Source: an uncultured Azospirillum sp.
Lineage (GTDB): Bacteria; Pseudomonadota; Alphaproteobacteria; Azospirillales; Azospirillaceae
DNA: 56,294 nt
Assembly: GCF_946480385.1 (NCBI RefSeq)
Contig: NZ_CAMLJP010000028.1
Location: 1 to 56,294 of the forward strand
Reading direction: 5' to 3'
Notes under the pieces: generated by a model
The model's input: the letters and a program-made list of their open reading frames with translations, nothing else
Databases searched by the model: none
Told to the model about the DNA's origin: nothing
Program-made: the position numbers and the translations under genes
In this document: piece after piece, positions 35,297 to 43,873 of the stretch
Layout: each line of letters opens with the position of its first letter
Numbering within the stretch: the first letter of the stretch is position 1

Positions 35297-36535
35297 TTGC
35301 CGCGCCAGCCCTTCCGTCCCGCCGCCGCCGTTCCGCGTCGCCGCGTCGCCCTGCTGACCGTCGCGGCGCTGTTCCTGAGCGCTCCCACCGCTTGGGCCAC
35401 GGAGGCCAAGGCCGAGGACGCCGTGCGCATCGCCTGCGTGCCGCCCGGCGTCTGGGCCGACGGCACCGGCATGGCGGTGGAGCCGGTGCCGCTGCTGCGC
35501 CGGATCGCCGAGGCGCCCGTGGTCCTGCTGGGGGAGCAGCATGACAAGCCGGACCATCACCGCTGGCAGCTCCACACCCTGGCCGGACTGCACGCGCTGA
35601 ACCCCGATCTGGCCATCGGGATGGAGATGCTGCCGCGGCGGCTGCAGCCGGTGCTCGACCGCTGGGTGGCGGGGGAGCTGACGGAGGGCGAGTTCCTGAG
35701 GGAGACGGACTGGCGCACTGTCTGGGGCTTCGATCCGCAATTCTATCTGCCGATCTTGCAGTTCGCCCGTCTGCACCGGCTGCCGGTGGTGGCGCTGAAT
35801 GTCGAGCGCTCGCTGGTCAGCCGCACCGCCCGCAACGGCTGGGCCGCCATCCCGGAGGCGGATCGCGAGGGCGTCGGCACGCCGGCCCCCCCGACGGAAG
35901 CTTACCGCAACCGCCTGACCGAGACGCTGGCGGCGCACGACCGCTCCGAAGCCCGCGCCGCGTCCGACGATGCTCCCAACAAGGCGGCTCAGCGCTTCAT
36001 CGAGGCGCAGGGCGTCTGGGACCGCGCGATGGCGGAGAAAATCGCCGAGACCCGCCGCGCCACCGGCCGCAGCGTGATCGGCATCCTGGGGGAGGGGCAT
36101 GTCGCCCGGCGGGACGGCGTGCCGCACCAGCTGGCCGATCTCGGCATCCGCGACTCCGCCGTGCTGCTGCCTTGGGACGCCAACCGCGATTGCGACGAAT
36201 TGGATGGCCGCCTCGCCGATGCCGTCTTCGGCCTGGGCCCGGAGCGGGAGGATGTCGAACCGCAACGGCCGAAACTGGGTGTGCAACTCGACCCTGCGCC
36301 GGAAGGCATCACGGTGGGGGCGGTCAGCAACGGCAGCGTGGCGGCGGCGGCGGGTCTGCGCACCGGTGACCGCATCCTGATCGCGGCCGGCACAGCGGTG
36401 CATGCACCGGCTGATCTGGTCGCGGTGATCCGCCGTCAGGCGCCGGGAACCTGGCTGCCGCTCACCATCCGGCGCGACGGGGCGGAGCAGGAACTGGTGG
36501 CGAAATTCCCGACGGAGAGGGCAGGGACGCCTTAA
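35297..36535 (+). CDS. ChaN/Tiki-family protein with C-terminal PDZ domain
   Basis: 412 residues from TTG 35297, chosen because CGGAG lies about 8 bases upstream and the protein then opens with a signal peptide (RRRVALLTVAALFLSAPTAWA). Residues about 75-310 form a ChaN-like haem-binding uptake/Tiki-superfamily domain: VVLLGEQHDKPDHHRWQL with the family Glu-x-His, DLAIGMEMLPRR, and IGILGEGHVARRDGVPHQL. Residues about 325-405 form a PDZ domain (KLGVQLDPAPEGITVGAVSNG, GLRTGDRILIAAG). ChaN proteins are thought to bind haem or act as metal-dependent proteases in the envelope. The stop shares TTAA with the convergent NUDIX gene. Confidence 0.82.
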   Translation: MPRQPFRPAAAVPRRRVALLTVAALFLSAPTAWATEAKAEDAVRIACVPPGVWADGTGMAVEPVPLLRRIAEAPVVLLGEQHDKPDHHRWQLHTLAGLHALNPDLAIGMEMLPRRLQPVLDRWVAGELTEGEFLRETDWRTVWGFDPQFYLPILQFARLHRLPVVALNVERSLVSRTARNGWAAIPEADREGVGTPAPPTEAYRNRLTETLAAHDRSEARAASDDAPNKAAQRFIEAQGVWDRAMAEKIAETRRATGRSVIGILGEGHVARRDGVPHQLADLGIRDSAVLLPWDANRDCDELDGRLADAVFGLGPEREDVEPQRPKLGVQLDPAPEGITVGAVSNGSVAAAAGLRTGDRILIAAGTAVHAPADLVAVIRRQAPGTWLPLTIRRDGAEQELVAKFPTERAGTP

Positions 36536-37125
36536 AGCATCTTCTCCCACCGCGCGAGCGCATCGGGCGTGGGGTTGACTGCCGGCGCGCAGTCGACGTG
36601 GCCGAGCCGTTCATGATGCTCGCGCAGGGCCCAGACGACGGTGGGGAAGGCAAGCTCGCTCCAGGGGATGTCCTTCCAGGCGAACAGGCCGACCTCGAGG
36701 CTTTCCGGGCCGGGCTCCACATCGGGGGACAGCAGGCGGGCGCGGAAGATCATCTGGACCTGGCTGATGCGCGGGATGTCGTAGATCGCCAGCAGATGGT
36801 CGATGTCGATGCGCGCCCGCGCCTCTTCCCAGGCTTCGCGGGCTGCGCCGTCGCGGGTGCTTTCGCGCTCTTCCATATAGCCGGCGGGCAGGGTCCAGAA
36901 GCCCTTGCGCGGTTCGATGGCGCGGCGGCAGAGCAGGATGCGGCCATCCTCCCAGGTCGCCACCGCCCCAACCACGATCAGCGGGTTCTGGTAGGCGATA
37001 TAGCCGCAGTCCGGGCACATCAGCCGCTCGCGGTCCTCGCCGGGCGGGATGGCGCGGACGCGCGGGCCGCCGCAGTTCGGGCCACAATCGGGGGAGTTGG
37101 TGTCGGGAGTCGTGTCGTTCGGCAT
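36532..37125 (-). CDS. NUDIX hydrolase with N-terminal zinc ribbon
   Basis: 197 residues from ATG 37125. An N-terminal zinc-ribbon has CGPNCGG and CPDCG pairs (about residues 14-42), as in NudC-like and related NUDIX proteins. The NUDIX box is intact within GYMEERESTRDGAAREAWEE, matching G-x5-E-x7-R-E-x2-E-E. These enzymes hydrolyse nucleoside diphosphates linked to another moiety; this one could act on ADP-ribose, NADH or FAD-like compounds. The C-terminal AFPTVVWALREHHERLG is typical. It overlaps the ChaN-like stop by four bases in a shared TTAA. Confidence 0.92.
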   Translation of the reverse strand: MPNDTTPDTNSPDCGPNCGGPRVRAIPPGEDRERLMCPDCGYIAYQNPLIVVGAVATWEDGRILLCRRAIEPRKGFWTLPAGYMEERESTRDGAAREAWEEARARIDIDHLLAIYDIPRISQVQMIFRARLLSPDVEPGPESLEVGLFAWKDIPWSELAFPTVVWALREHHERLGHVDCAPAVNPTPDALARWEKML

Positions 37126-37286
37126 GGCCACCGATATGGCGCCGCATCCTTGGTTGGGCAAGCGAAGAAAGCGGCGGCTCGGCCGGTGCGGCCCTCTGTC
37201 CGTTCGTGCCCCGTTCCAATTCGCGATTTGTTCCGATAGGCTGTGCCCGTTTCAGTGGTGAAGCCAGTGGTGTGGGGGTGGTCGGG

Positions 37287-38744
37287 GTGACGCAGTTCCT
37301 GGTGAACGGGATGGTGATTGACGGCCTGTCGCTGGCCGTTGGTCTGGTGGCCGGCCTGCTGCTGGGCGCCGCCGTCGCCTGGGCGGTGATGCGCGCGGCC
37401 GCCGGCCGGACGGAAGCCGCCGCCGCCGCCCTGCATGCGGAGTTCGCCACCCGTCTCGACCTCGCCGAACGGACCGAGGATGACCTGCGCGAGGAGATCG
37501 AGGCGCGCGACCACCAGATTGCCCGCCTGCATGGCGAGGTCGCCGATGCCCGCGAACGCCATGCCCAACTGTCCACCCGGCTGGAGGCGGAGCGGACCAC
37601 CGCGGCTGAGAAGATGGCGCTGCTGGAGCGCGCACAGGCGGCGCTGGCCGACAGCTTCAAGGCCCTGTCGGCGGAGGCGCTGCACCAGAACAACCGCAGC
37701 TTCCTCGATCTGGCGCGGGAGACGCTGACCGGCTTCCAGGAGCAGGCGAAGGGCGACCTCGACAAGCGCCAGACCGCCATCGCCGCCATCGTCGACCCGG
37801 TGCGCCAGTCGCTGGAGGCGATGGACCGCCAGATCCGCGAACTGGAAAGCACGCGGGCCGGTGCCTATGAAGGACTGAAGCAGCAGGTGCTGTCGCTGGT
37901 CGAAACCCAGAGCGCGCTGCGGGCGGAGACCGGAAACCTCGTCCGCGCGCTGCGCACGCCGGCGGCGCGCGGACGCTGGGGCGAAATCCAGCTGCGCCGG
38001 GTCTGCGAGATGGCGGGAATGCTCGACCACTGCGACTTCGTCGAGCAGGTGTCGGTCGACAGCGGTCGGCTGCGCCCCGACCTGATCGTCACGCTGCCCG
38101 GCGGGAAGACCATCGTGGTCGATGCCAAGACGCCGCTTGAAGGCTATCTGGACGGCATCCAGGCGGTGGAGGAGCCGGCGCGGCGCGATGGCATGGTCCG
38201 CCATGCCCGCCAAGTGCGCGAGCATATGAAGCAGCTCGGCACCAAGGGCTATTGGGACCAGTTTGACGACAGCCCGGAATTCGTCGTGCTGTTCCTTCCC
38301 GGCGAGAACTTCTTCTCCGCGGCGCTGGAACAGGACCCGGCGCTGATCGAGGCCGGCATCGACCACCGCGTCATCCTGGCCACCCCGACCACCCTGATCG
38401 CGCTTCTGCGCGCCGTCGCCTATGGCTGGCGGCAGGAGCGGCTGGCCGACAATGCCCGCGACATCAGCGCTTTGGGGGCGGAGCTTTACAAGCGGCTGTC
38501 CGACCTGGGCGGCCATATGGAAAAGCTGGGCGGGCAGTTGGACAAGGCCGTCGGCTGCTACAACAGCGCAGTCGGCACGCTGGAATCGCGGGTGCTGGTC
38601 AGCGCGCGCCGTTTCCGCGACCTGCACGCCGCGCCGGAAGGGGCGGAGATGCCGCTGCTGGAACCGCTGGACCACAGCCCGCGCCGTCTGCAGGCGGCCG
38701 AACTGCGCGCTGTGCCGCCGGTGGAGACCACCGCAGCCGATTGA
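37287..38744 (+). CDS. rmuC: DNA recombination protein RmuC homologue
   Basis: 485 residues from GTG 37287; GTG 37206 and ATG 37311 are alternatives. A single N-terminal membrane segment (GLSLAVGLVAGLLLGAAVAW) is followed by a long coiled coil (about residues 40-200, EIEARDHQIARLHGEVADA). The RmuC domain then has RTPAARGRWGEIQLRRVCEM, LPGGKTIVVDAKTPLEGYLD and VILATPTTLIALLRAVAYGW. That core carries PD-(D/E)xK-nuclease-like residues. RmuC limits inversions at short repeats and is proposed to act on DNA near the membrane. It is divergent from the NUDIX gene. Confidence 0.93.
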   Translation: MTQFLVNGMVIDGLSLAVGLVAGLLLGAAVAWAVMRAAAGRTEAAAAALHAEFATRLDLAERTEDDLREEIEARDHQIARLHGEVADARERHAQLSTRLEAERTTAAEKMALLERAQAALADSFKALSAEALHQNNRSFLDLARETLTGFQEQAKGDLDKRQTAIAAIVDPVRQSLEAMDRQIRELESTRAGAYEGLKQQVLSLVETQSALRAETGNLVRALRTPAARGRWGEIQLRRVCEMAGMLDHCDFVEQVSVDSGRLRPDLIVTLPGGKTIVVDAKTPLEGYLDGIQAVEEPARRDGMVRHARQVREHMKQLGTKGYWDQFDDSPEFVVLFLPGENFFSAALEQDPALIEAGIDHRVILATPTTLIALLRAVAYGWRQERLADNARDISALGAELYKRLSDLGGHMEKLGGQLDKAVGCYNSAVGTLESRVLVSARRFRDLHAAPEGAEMPLLEPLDHSPRRLQAAELRAVPPVETTAAD

Positions 38745-38880
38745 TGGGCGCTCAACCGGGTGATGCGGCATTTCGCCCCACCGGCGACGGCGCCCGGCCG
38801 CCGCTCATCGACGCTGCGGTGTGGCGGCGGGCGTGCTATCCATGCGGCGTTACTGCCCTTCCACCCCATGGAACCCGCCG

Positions 38881-39069
38881 ATGTCGGACCAGACCGCAAC
38901 CGACCAGACCGTCCGCTGCGACCGCTGCGCCCACCGCTATCCCGCCGCAGAGGACGGGTGCCCACGCTGCCGTTCGATTCGCCGCACCAATGCCGTGATC
39001 GTGGCTCTGCTGGTGATGCTGGTGATTCTTGCCCTGGCTGGCTGGGTCGGCACCTTGGTCTTGACCTGA
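38881..39069 (+). CDS. Small zinc-ribbon single-membrane-span protein
   Basis: 62 residues from ATG 38881. Residues 13-30 form a zinc ribbon with two CxxC pairs (CDRC and CPRC), and residues 38-60 form one strongly hydrophobic membrane segment (AVIVALLVMLVILALAGWVG). No function is known to me. A paralogue with the same layout lies at 41414-41614, on the other side of the chemoreceptor gene. Neither has a strong ribosome-binding site, so the start is provisional. Conserved layout in two copies argues that both are real genes. Confidence 0.72.
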   Translation: MSDQTATDQTVRCDRCAHRYPAAEDGCPRCRSIRRTNAVIVALLVMLVILALAGWVGTLVLT

Positions 39070-39156
39070 GATCACGTCCAGCACTTTGGTCGCCCCTTGC
39101 GCAGACCTTGCACAATCCGTATGCAAAGCGCTTAACGAAACATCATTCCCAATAAT

Positions 39157-39164
39157 GCCGATAA
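39157..39164 (+). promoter_or_regulatory. FliA (sigma-28)-like -10 element
   Basis: GCCGATAA at 39157-39164 is identical to the sigma-28 -10 consensus and lies 82 bases before the chemoreceptor start. At the usual 11-base spacing the -35 region (39138-39145) matches TAAAGTTT at only three of eight positions. The assignment rests on the -10 and on the downstream chemotaxis gene. Confidence 0.3.
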
Positions 39165-39245
39165 TTGAGCAACTTTTTTGCTTGTCACATTAGGTTTATT
39201 TTGAGAAGCAACCCTATGCTGTCGTTTTTGCGCAGGGGTTGTACC

Positions 39246-41285
39246 ATGCTGAAAAACCTTCGGATTGCCGCGCTTACCAATCTGTTCGGGGTGGTGGTCA
39301 CGTTAGGTTTCCTGGCGGTGGTCGTCACCAGCGCGCTGGCGATCCGCGAGCTGAAGGTGGGCGGGCCGATCTACCAGCGCATCGTGCTGGGCAAGGACCT
39401 GATCGCCGACATCCTGCCGCCGCCGGAATATGTGATCGAAGCCTATCTGGAGGTGACGCTGGCGATGAACGATCCGGCGTCGGTCGAACAGCGCCGCGCG
39501 CGGCTGGCGCAGCTGCGCAAGGATTATGACGAGCGGCACGAATATTGGCTGAAGGAAAGCTTCGAGCCGGCGCTGCTCGACCAGTTGACCCGGACCTCCC
39601 ACGCGCCGGTGATGCGCTTCTGGAACGAGATTGAGACGAAGTTCCTGCCGGCGCTGGCCCGCAAGGACGAGGCGGCGGCGCGCGCCTCCTACGCGGCCAT
39701 CGCGGAGGCCTATGCCGCCCACCGCGCCGTCGTTGATCGCATCGTCGAGGACACCACCCGCTACAACAGCGAGACGGAGGTCTATGCCGTCGGCCGCGAG
39801 AGCCTGTTCATGAGCGCGGTGTGGGGCGTGTCGGCCCTGGTGCTGGCGGTCGTGGTGCTGGGCGTGCTGGGCATCCGGCGGCGGGTGGTGCGGCCGGTGG
39901 GCGAGCTGACGGTGGCGATGCGGACCCTGGCCCAGGGCAACCTCGCCGTTGCCATTCCCGGCGCCGACCGCGGCGACGAGGTGGGAGCGATGGCCCAGGC
40001 GCTCCGCGTCTTCAAGGAGAATGCCGAGGAGGCCGAGCGCCTGCGCCGCCTGCGCGACGAGGAGCGCGAACGGTCGGAGCGCGAGAAGCAGGCGGCCCTG
40101 CTGCGCATGGCCGAAACGGTGGAGACCGAGGCGTCGAACGCCGTCGACGTGGTCGCCAACCAGACCAGCCAGATGGCCGGCAACGCCACCCGCATGGCGG
40201 AATCGGCCCGCGCGGTCAGCGACAACAGCCAGAATGTCGCCGCCGCCGCGACCCAGGCGCTGTCGAACGCCCAGACCGTGGCCGCCGCGTCGGAGCAGCT
40301 CAGCGCCTCCATCCGCGAGATCGCGACCCAGATCGGCACCGCCACCACGATGACCGGTGACGCCGTCGGCGCGTCGGTCCGGGCGGAGGAGACCATCCAG
40401 CGGCTGGCCGAAGCCGTGACCCGCATCGGCGAGGTGACCGACCTCATCAACGATGTCGCCGGCCAGACCAATCTGCTGGCGCTGAACGCTACCATCGAAG
40501 CGGCGCGGGCCGGCGAGGCGGGGAAGGGCTTTGCCGTGGTGGCGAGCGAGGTGAAGCAGCTGGCCGGCCAGACCGCGCGGGCGACCGACGAGATCGAAAG
40601 CCAAATCGCCGCCATCCAAGCGACCACGGCCGAGGCGGTGAACGCCGTGCGCGCCATCGCCGAGCGGGTGCGCGGCGTCGAATCGGTGTCGGCCACCGTC
40701 GCCGCCGCCATCGAGGAGCAGGAGGCGGCGACCGGCGAGATCGCCCGCAACGTCGTCCAGACCTCCAACGCGGCGCAGGAGGTGGCGACCCGCATCGCCG
40801 CCGTGTCGCAGGAGGCGACGGCCACCGGCGAGCGGGCAAGCGAGGTCAACGCGCTCTCCACCCGCGTCGCCACCAGCATCGACCAACTCCGCCGCGTCCT
40901 GATCGAGGCGATCCGCACGGCGACGCCGGAGGTGAACCGCCGGGCCGCCCCGCGCTACCCGCTGAACCGTCCGGGCCGGCTGACGGTGGCTGGGCGCGAT
41001 TTGCCGGTGACGGTCGACAACGCTTCGGAAGGTGGCGCCCAGTTGAGCGGTCTGCCGCAGGAGGCCTGGAGCGGACTGGTGGGGAGCGGATTGGCCGAAG
41101 GAGTCGCGGTGCGCGTCGCCCTGCCGGGGCTGGAGCCGGTGCCTGCCGTCGTGCGCGCGCTGGAGCGCGGTGCCGCCGGACGCCTGCATGTCACCTTCAC
41201 CCTGGCCGGGGCCGAGCGCGACCGGTTCGCGGCACAGTTCAGCCGCAGCGTCGCCGGGCTGGTGCCGATGGAGCGCGCGGCCTGA
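39246..41285 (+). CDS. Methyl-accepting chemotaxis protein with C-terminal PilZ domain
   Basis: 679 residues from ATG 39246, with AGGGG eight bases before it. A membrane segment at about 10-32 and another near 190-212 enclose a four-helix periplasmic sensor of about 155 residues. HAMP follows ([18 protein letters not shown]), then the cytoplasmic signalling coil with the hairpin tip [21 protein letters not shown] PilZ domain occupies about residues 563-670: RAAPR satisfies RxxxR and NASEGG satisfies the (D/N)xSxxG half, so it should bind c-di-GMP. Azospirillum Tlp1 has the same MCP-PilZ layout. The ligand is unknown. It is flanked by two small zinc-ribbon membrane proteins. Confidence 0.95.
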   Translation: MLKNLRIAALTNLFGVVVTLGFLAVVVTSALAIRELKVGGPIYQRIVLGKDLIADILPPPEYVIEAYLEVTLAMNDPASVEQRRARLAQLRKDYDERHEYWLKESFEPALLDQLTRTSHAPVMRFWNEIETKFLPALARKDEAAARASYAAIAEAYAAHRAVVDRIVEDTTRYNSETEVYAVGRESLFMSAVWGVSALVLAVVVLGVLGIRRRVVRPVGELTVAMRTLAQGNLAVAIPGADRGDEVGAMAQALRVFKENAEEAERLRRLRDEERERSEREKQAALLRMAETVETEASNAVDVVANQTSQMAGNATRMAESARAVSDNSQNVAAAATQALSNAQTVAAASEQLSASIREIATQIGTATTMTGDAVGASVRAEETIQRLAEAVTRIGEVTDLINDVAGQTNLLALNATIEAARAGEAGKGFAVVASEVKQLAGQTARATDEIESQIAAIQATTAEAVNAVRAIAERVRGVESVSATVAAAIEEQEAATGEIARNVVQTSNAAQEVATRIAAVSQEATATGERASEVNALSTRVATSIDQLRRVLIEAIRTATPEVNRRAAPRYPLNRPGRLTVAGRDLPVTVDNASEGGAQLSGLPQEAWSGLVGSGLAEGVAVRVALPGLEPVPAVVRALERGAAGRLHVTFTLAGAERDRFAAQFSRSVAGLVPMERAA

Positions 41286-41413
41286 GCGGCTGGCCCGCCA
41301 CAGGACGATAAAAGCCTTGAGGATGACAGGGATTTCATGACGTCGGGACGATACGCGGGTCCAGAATGGCCTTGGTTCCAGGGCCTCCCGCCCATCCTGA
41401 AAGCCCGTCTGCC

Positions 41414-41614
41414 ATGGTCGACACCACAGCCTGTCCCTACTGCGGGTCCGATTACGGGCATGGTCCCGACGACTGCCCGCTGTGCCGCTCTGCCCGACGC
41501 AAGGATTTGATCGTGCGATGCGTCATCGGGCTGATGTTCCTGATCCCGATCCTGACGCTGTTCGCCACCATCCTGCTGGACAACGGCGTGGGGAAGATGC
41601 TGTCGATGGATTGA
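41414..41614 (+). CDS. Small zinc-ribbon single-membrane-span protein (paralogue)
   Basis: 66 residues from ATG 41414. Residues 7-24 form a zinc ribbon with CPYC and CPLC, followed by RSARRKD and one membrane segment (CVIGLMFLIPILTLFATILL). Order and spacing match the 62-residue protein at 38881-39069, including an RS-R-R stretch just after the second CxxC, so the two look like paralogues. It starts about 130 bases after the chemoreceptor stop on the same strand and may be in the same transcript. Function unknown. Confidence 0.7.
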   Translation: MVDTTACPYCGSDYGHGPDDCPLCRSARRKDLIVRCVIGLMFLIPILTLFATILLDNGVGKMLSMD

Positions 41615-41665
41615 AGTCGATTGGGGATTGAAGGCGGGTGGGGAGTGAGCGGAGAGCGGCCGGCG

Positions 41666-42799
41666 CTACAGGTGCCCCGTCCGCGCCGACTGCTCCAGCG
41701 CCTTGATGTGCGACAGGCCGGGCAGGATCTCCGACTTCACGAACTCCATGCGGCGGTTGGGGCCGCCGCCGCCGCGTGCGAAGCGGTGCTTCCACAGGTT
41801 CATCTTCACCGCCAGACCGCACAGCACCCCGCCGATGGTGACGTGGTGGGACGAGATCAGTTCGCGGATCGACCGGAAGGTGTCGGCGTTGATGTCGCTC
41901 CAGAAATCCTTGGAGCGGTTGTCGAAGCTCTCGAACCGGCCGGTGATGGAGGTCGAGATGTCGGTCAGGTCGCGGGCGATGTCGTCGAGCATCCTGATCT
42001 GGCGCGGGTCGCGCTTGACCTCGGCGGAGCTGCGGATTTCGCCCATCCACCCGACGAAGCGCTGCACCTCCGGCACGATCTCGTCCAGGCATTTGCGGAA
42101 ATAGGCCAGCGACAGGAAGACGTCGCCGTATTCCTCGAGGAACTGCGGGATCTCGCCCAAGCCGATGTCCAGCCGGTCGGCCATCATGCGCAGGTTGCGC
42201 AGCGCCTCGTCTCGGTTGGGATTGGCGAACAGCTGGATGATGTCGGTCACATCGGCGACCTGCAACTCCTCCGTGCCATAGACATATTCCATCAGCGGCC
42301 GGGTGAAGACCCGCATGTAGCTGGTCAGTTCCGCCTTCTTGCGGTCGGACAGGGTCAGCGATTCGACGTTGTTGACGTCGATGTTCAGCCGCCGCAACTC
42401 GATCCGCGAGGAATAGACGTCGAAGCTGGAAGCGGCGCCGATCTTCTCCAGCTTCACCAGATCGCGTTCGATCTCGTCCTTGTAGGATTCGAAATAGGCG
42501 GGGATGTGGCGGGGGGAGACCTGTCCGCTGCCGGTCTGGGCATCGCGGAACATCTCCACCACCGTCTGCAGCCGGACATTCTTGATCAGGCGCGCATGCT
42601 GCAGGCCGGGCGTTTCCAAGGGGATCGCCGACAAAGGCAGGATGTGAAGGGAATCGCGCGCCTCGTCGTCCCAGGCCCTGCGCTTTTCCGTATCGGGAGC
42701 CAACTTCGCGTCCGCCGCCGTATCGCTTGCCCCGCCGTCCAACCGACCGTCCCCCACTGCCTCTTCGCGTCTTGTCTCGGCGATTATCGCAGAGCGCAC
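41666..42799 (-). CDS. Uncharacterised helical cytoplasmic protein
   Basis: 377 residues. I do not recognise a family. There is no signal peptide and no convincing membrane span. The first ~45 residues are charged and low in structure; the rest is predicted mostly alpha-helical, with segments such as YFESYKDEIERDLVKLEKIG, LMEYVYGTEELQVADVTDII and IARDLTDISTSITGRFESFD. Amino-acid composition and codon use look normal for the neighbourhood, and no other frame competes, so the gene is real. Its 3' end is 51 bases from the stop of the convergent small zinc-ribbon gene, and it transcribes away from the DUF1150/hsp20 pair. Start uncertain: no strong ribosome-binding site before 42799. Confidence 0.82.
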   Translation of the reverse strand: MRSAIIAETRREEAVGDGRLDGGASDTAADAKLAPDTEKRRAWDDEARDSLHILPLSAIPLETPGLQHARLIKNVRLQTVVEMFRDAQTGSGQVSPRHIPAYFESYKDEIERDLVKLEKIGAASSFDVYSSRIELRRLNIDVNNVESLTLSDRKKAELTSYMRVFTRPLMEYVYGTEELQVADVTDIIQLFANPNRDEALRNLRMMADRLDIGLGEIPQFLEEYGDVFLSLAYFRKCLDEIVPEVQRFVGWMGEIRSSAEVKRDPRQIRMLDDIARDLTDISTSITGRFESFDNRSKDFWSDINADTFRSIRELISSHHVTIGGVLCGLAVKMNLWKHRFARGGGGPNRRMEFVKSEILPGLSHIKALEQSARTGHL

Positions 42800-42901
42800 C
42801 TTACAACAGGAGTTAGGGCTGACAAGGATCGAGATGTGGCGGATTGCAGCGCAGCTGGCCGGGGGCGTCCGACGATGGCGGCGGCGCCCCGGCTGGACCG
42901 G

Positions 42902-43123
42902 TCAATGGACGCTGACCGGCTCCATGTCGTTCTGCACGATGGCGGCGAAGGCCAGATCGCGGTCGGCCACCACGCTCAGCGGCGTGCCGTCGGCGGCGTG
43001 GATGGCGAAGGCGGCGGTTCCGTCCATCTCGACCGGGCGGACATAGGCGACGTCGCCCAGGCCGAAGCTGGCGAAATCCTGCGGCGACAGCTGGCGCAGC
43101 TGGGTGTGGGTATCGTTCATCAT
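42902..43123 (-). CDS. DUF1150-family small protein
   Basis: 73 residues from ATG 43123, with GGGAGA about eight bases before it; a longer frame upstream is not supported. The sequence LSPQDFASFGLGDVAYVRPV followed by FAIHAADGTPLSVVADRDLA is characteristic of DUF1150. That alphaproteobacterial family is commonly encoded directly beside a small heat-shock protein, as here. Function is unknown; association suggests a role with protein quality control. It lies 130 bases downstream of hsp20 on the same strand. Confidence 0.87.
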   Translation of the reverse strand: MMNDTHTQLRQLSPQDFASFGLGDVAYVRPVEMDGTAAFAIHAADGTPLSVVADRDLAFAAIVQNDMEPVSVH

Positions 43124-43253
43124 GATCGTGGTCTCCCGGCGGCTCCCCGTCATGGGCGACCGCGCGTGCAGAGTGTCGGGGGTAGAGTGTCGGAGAACAG
43201 GAGTGAAGGCTGTGACCTGGATCATACATCCCAGGGATCAGTCTTTCGGGCGA

Positions 43254-43730
43254 TCAGTCATCCCGGCCATCGGCGGACACGTCGATGGTGCGGGGCATGG
43301 CGCCGCCGGCGGCCTTCTTCGGCTGCTCGATCTTGATGGTGCGGACCTTCGGCTCCGGCATCGGGCGGGTCAGGTCGATGTTGAGCAGCCCGTTGTCGAG
43401 CGAGCAGCCCACCACCTCGATCCCCTCGGCCAGGACGAAGCTGCGCTGGAACTGTCGCGCGGCGATGCCGCGGTGCAGGTAGACGCGCGACTTGTCGTCG
43501 GTCTGGCGGCCGCGGATGACCAGCTGGTTGTCTTCGATCTGGACAGACAGGTCATCGGAGGTGAAGCCGGCCACGGCGAGCGTGATGCGCAGGCCGTCGT
43601 CGCCGATCTGCTCGATGTTGTAGGGGGGGTAGCCTTCGGCCGAATTCTTGGCGATCCGGTCGAGCGTCCGCTCGAACTGGTCGAAGCCAAGCAGCAGTGG
43701 GCTGTTGAAGAGCGAAAGGCGAGTCGTCAC
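43254..43730 (-). CDS. Hsp20/IbpA-family small heat-shock protein
   Basis: 158 residues from a GTG start preceded by GGAGGA. The alpha-crystallin domain spans about residues 38-130: YNIEQIGDDGLRITLAVAGF, LSVQIEDNQLVIRGRQ, and SRVYLHRGIAARQFQRSFVL, the IbpA-type signature. The short N-terminus LSLFNSPLLLGFDQFERTLD and a C-terminal PKKAAGGAMPRTI are also IbpA-like. The protein holds unfolding proteins soluble for refolding by DnaK/ClpB. An RpoH-like promoter is visible upstream. It precedes the DUF1150 gene. Confidence 0.95.
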   Translation of the reverse strand: MTTRLSLFNSPLLLGFDQFERTLDRIAKNSAEGYPPYNIEQIGDDGLRITLAVAGFTSDDLSVQIEDNQLVIRGRQTDDKSRVYLHRGIAARQFQRSFVLAEGIEVVGCSLDNGLLNIDLTRPMPEPKVRTIKIEQPKKAAGGAMPRTIDVSADGRDD

Positions 43731-43831
43731 GACGCATCCTCCTCACGACGGGAGCGAGTTGCGAAAGATGGGCCCGTTTCCGGCGCCCGGCGGGTCGGCG
43801 GCCCAGCATCGGCCGGCGCCGCCATGCCTAT

Positions 43832-43860
43832 AGATTGGGAGAGCCGAGGTCGCGGTCAAG
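43832..43860 (-). promoter_or_regulatory. RpoH (sigma-32)-like promoter for hsp20
   Basis: On the minus strand CTTGAC (complement of 43855-43860) is followed after 15 bases by CCCAATCT (complement of 43832-43839). These resemble the heat-shock consensus CTTGAAA and CCCCATnT. It lies about 100 bases before the hsp20 start, just after the preceding gene's stop, leaving a leader long enough for a thermosensor. Confidence 0.4.
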
Positions 43861-43873
43861 AACCCTGTGAGCC

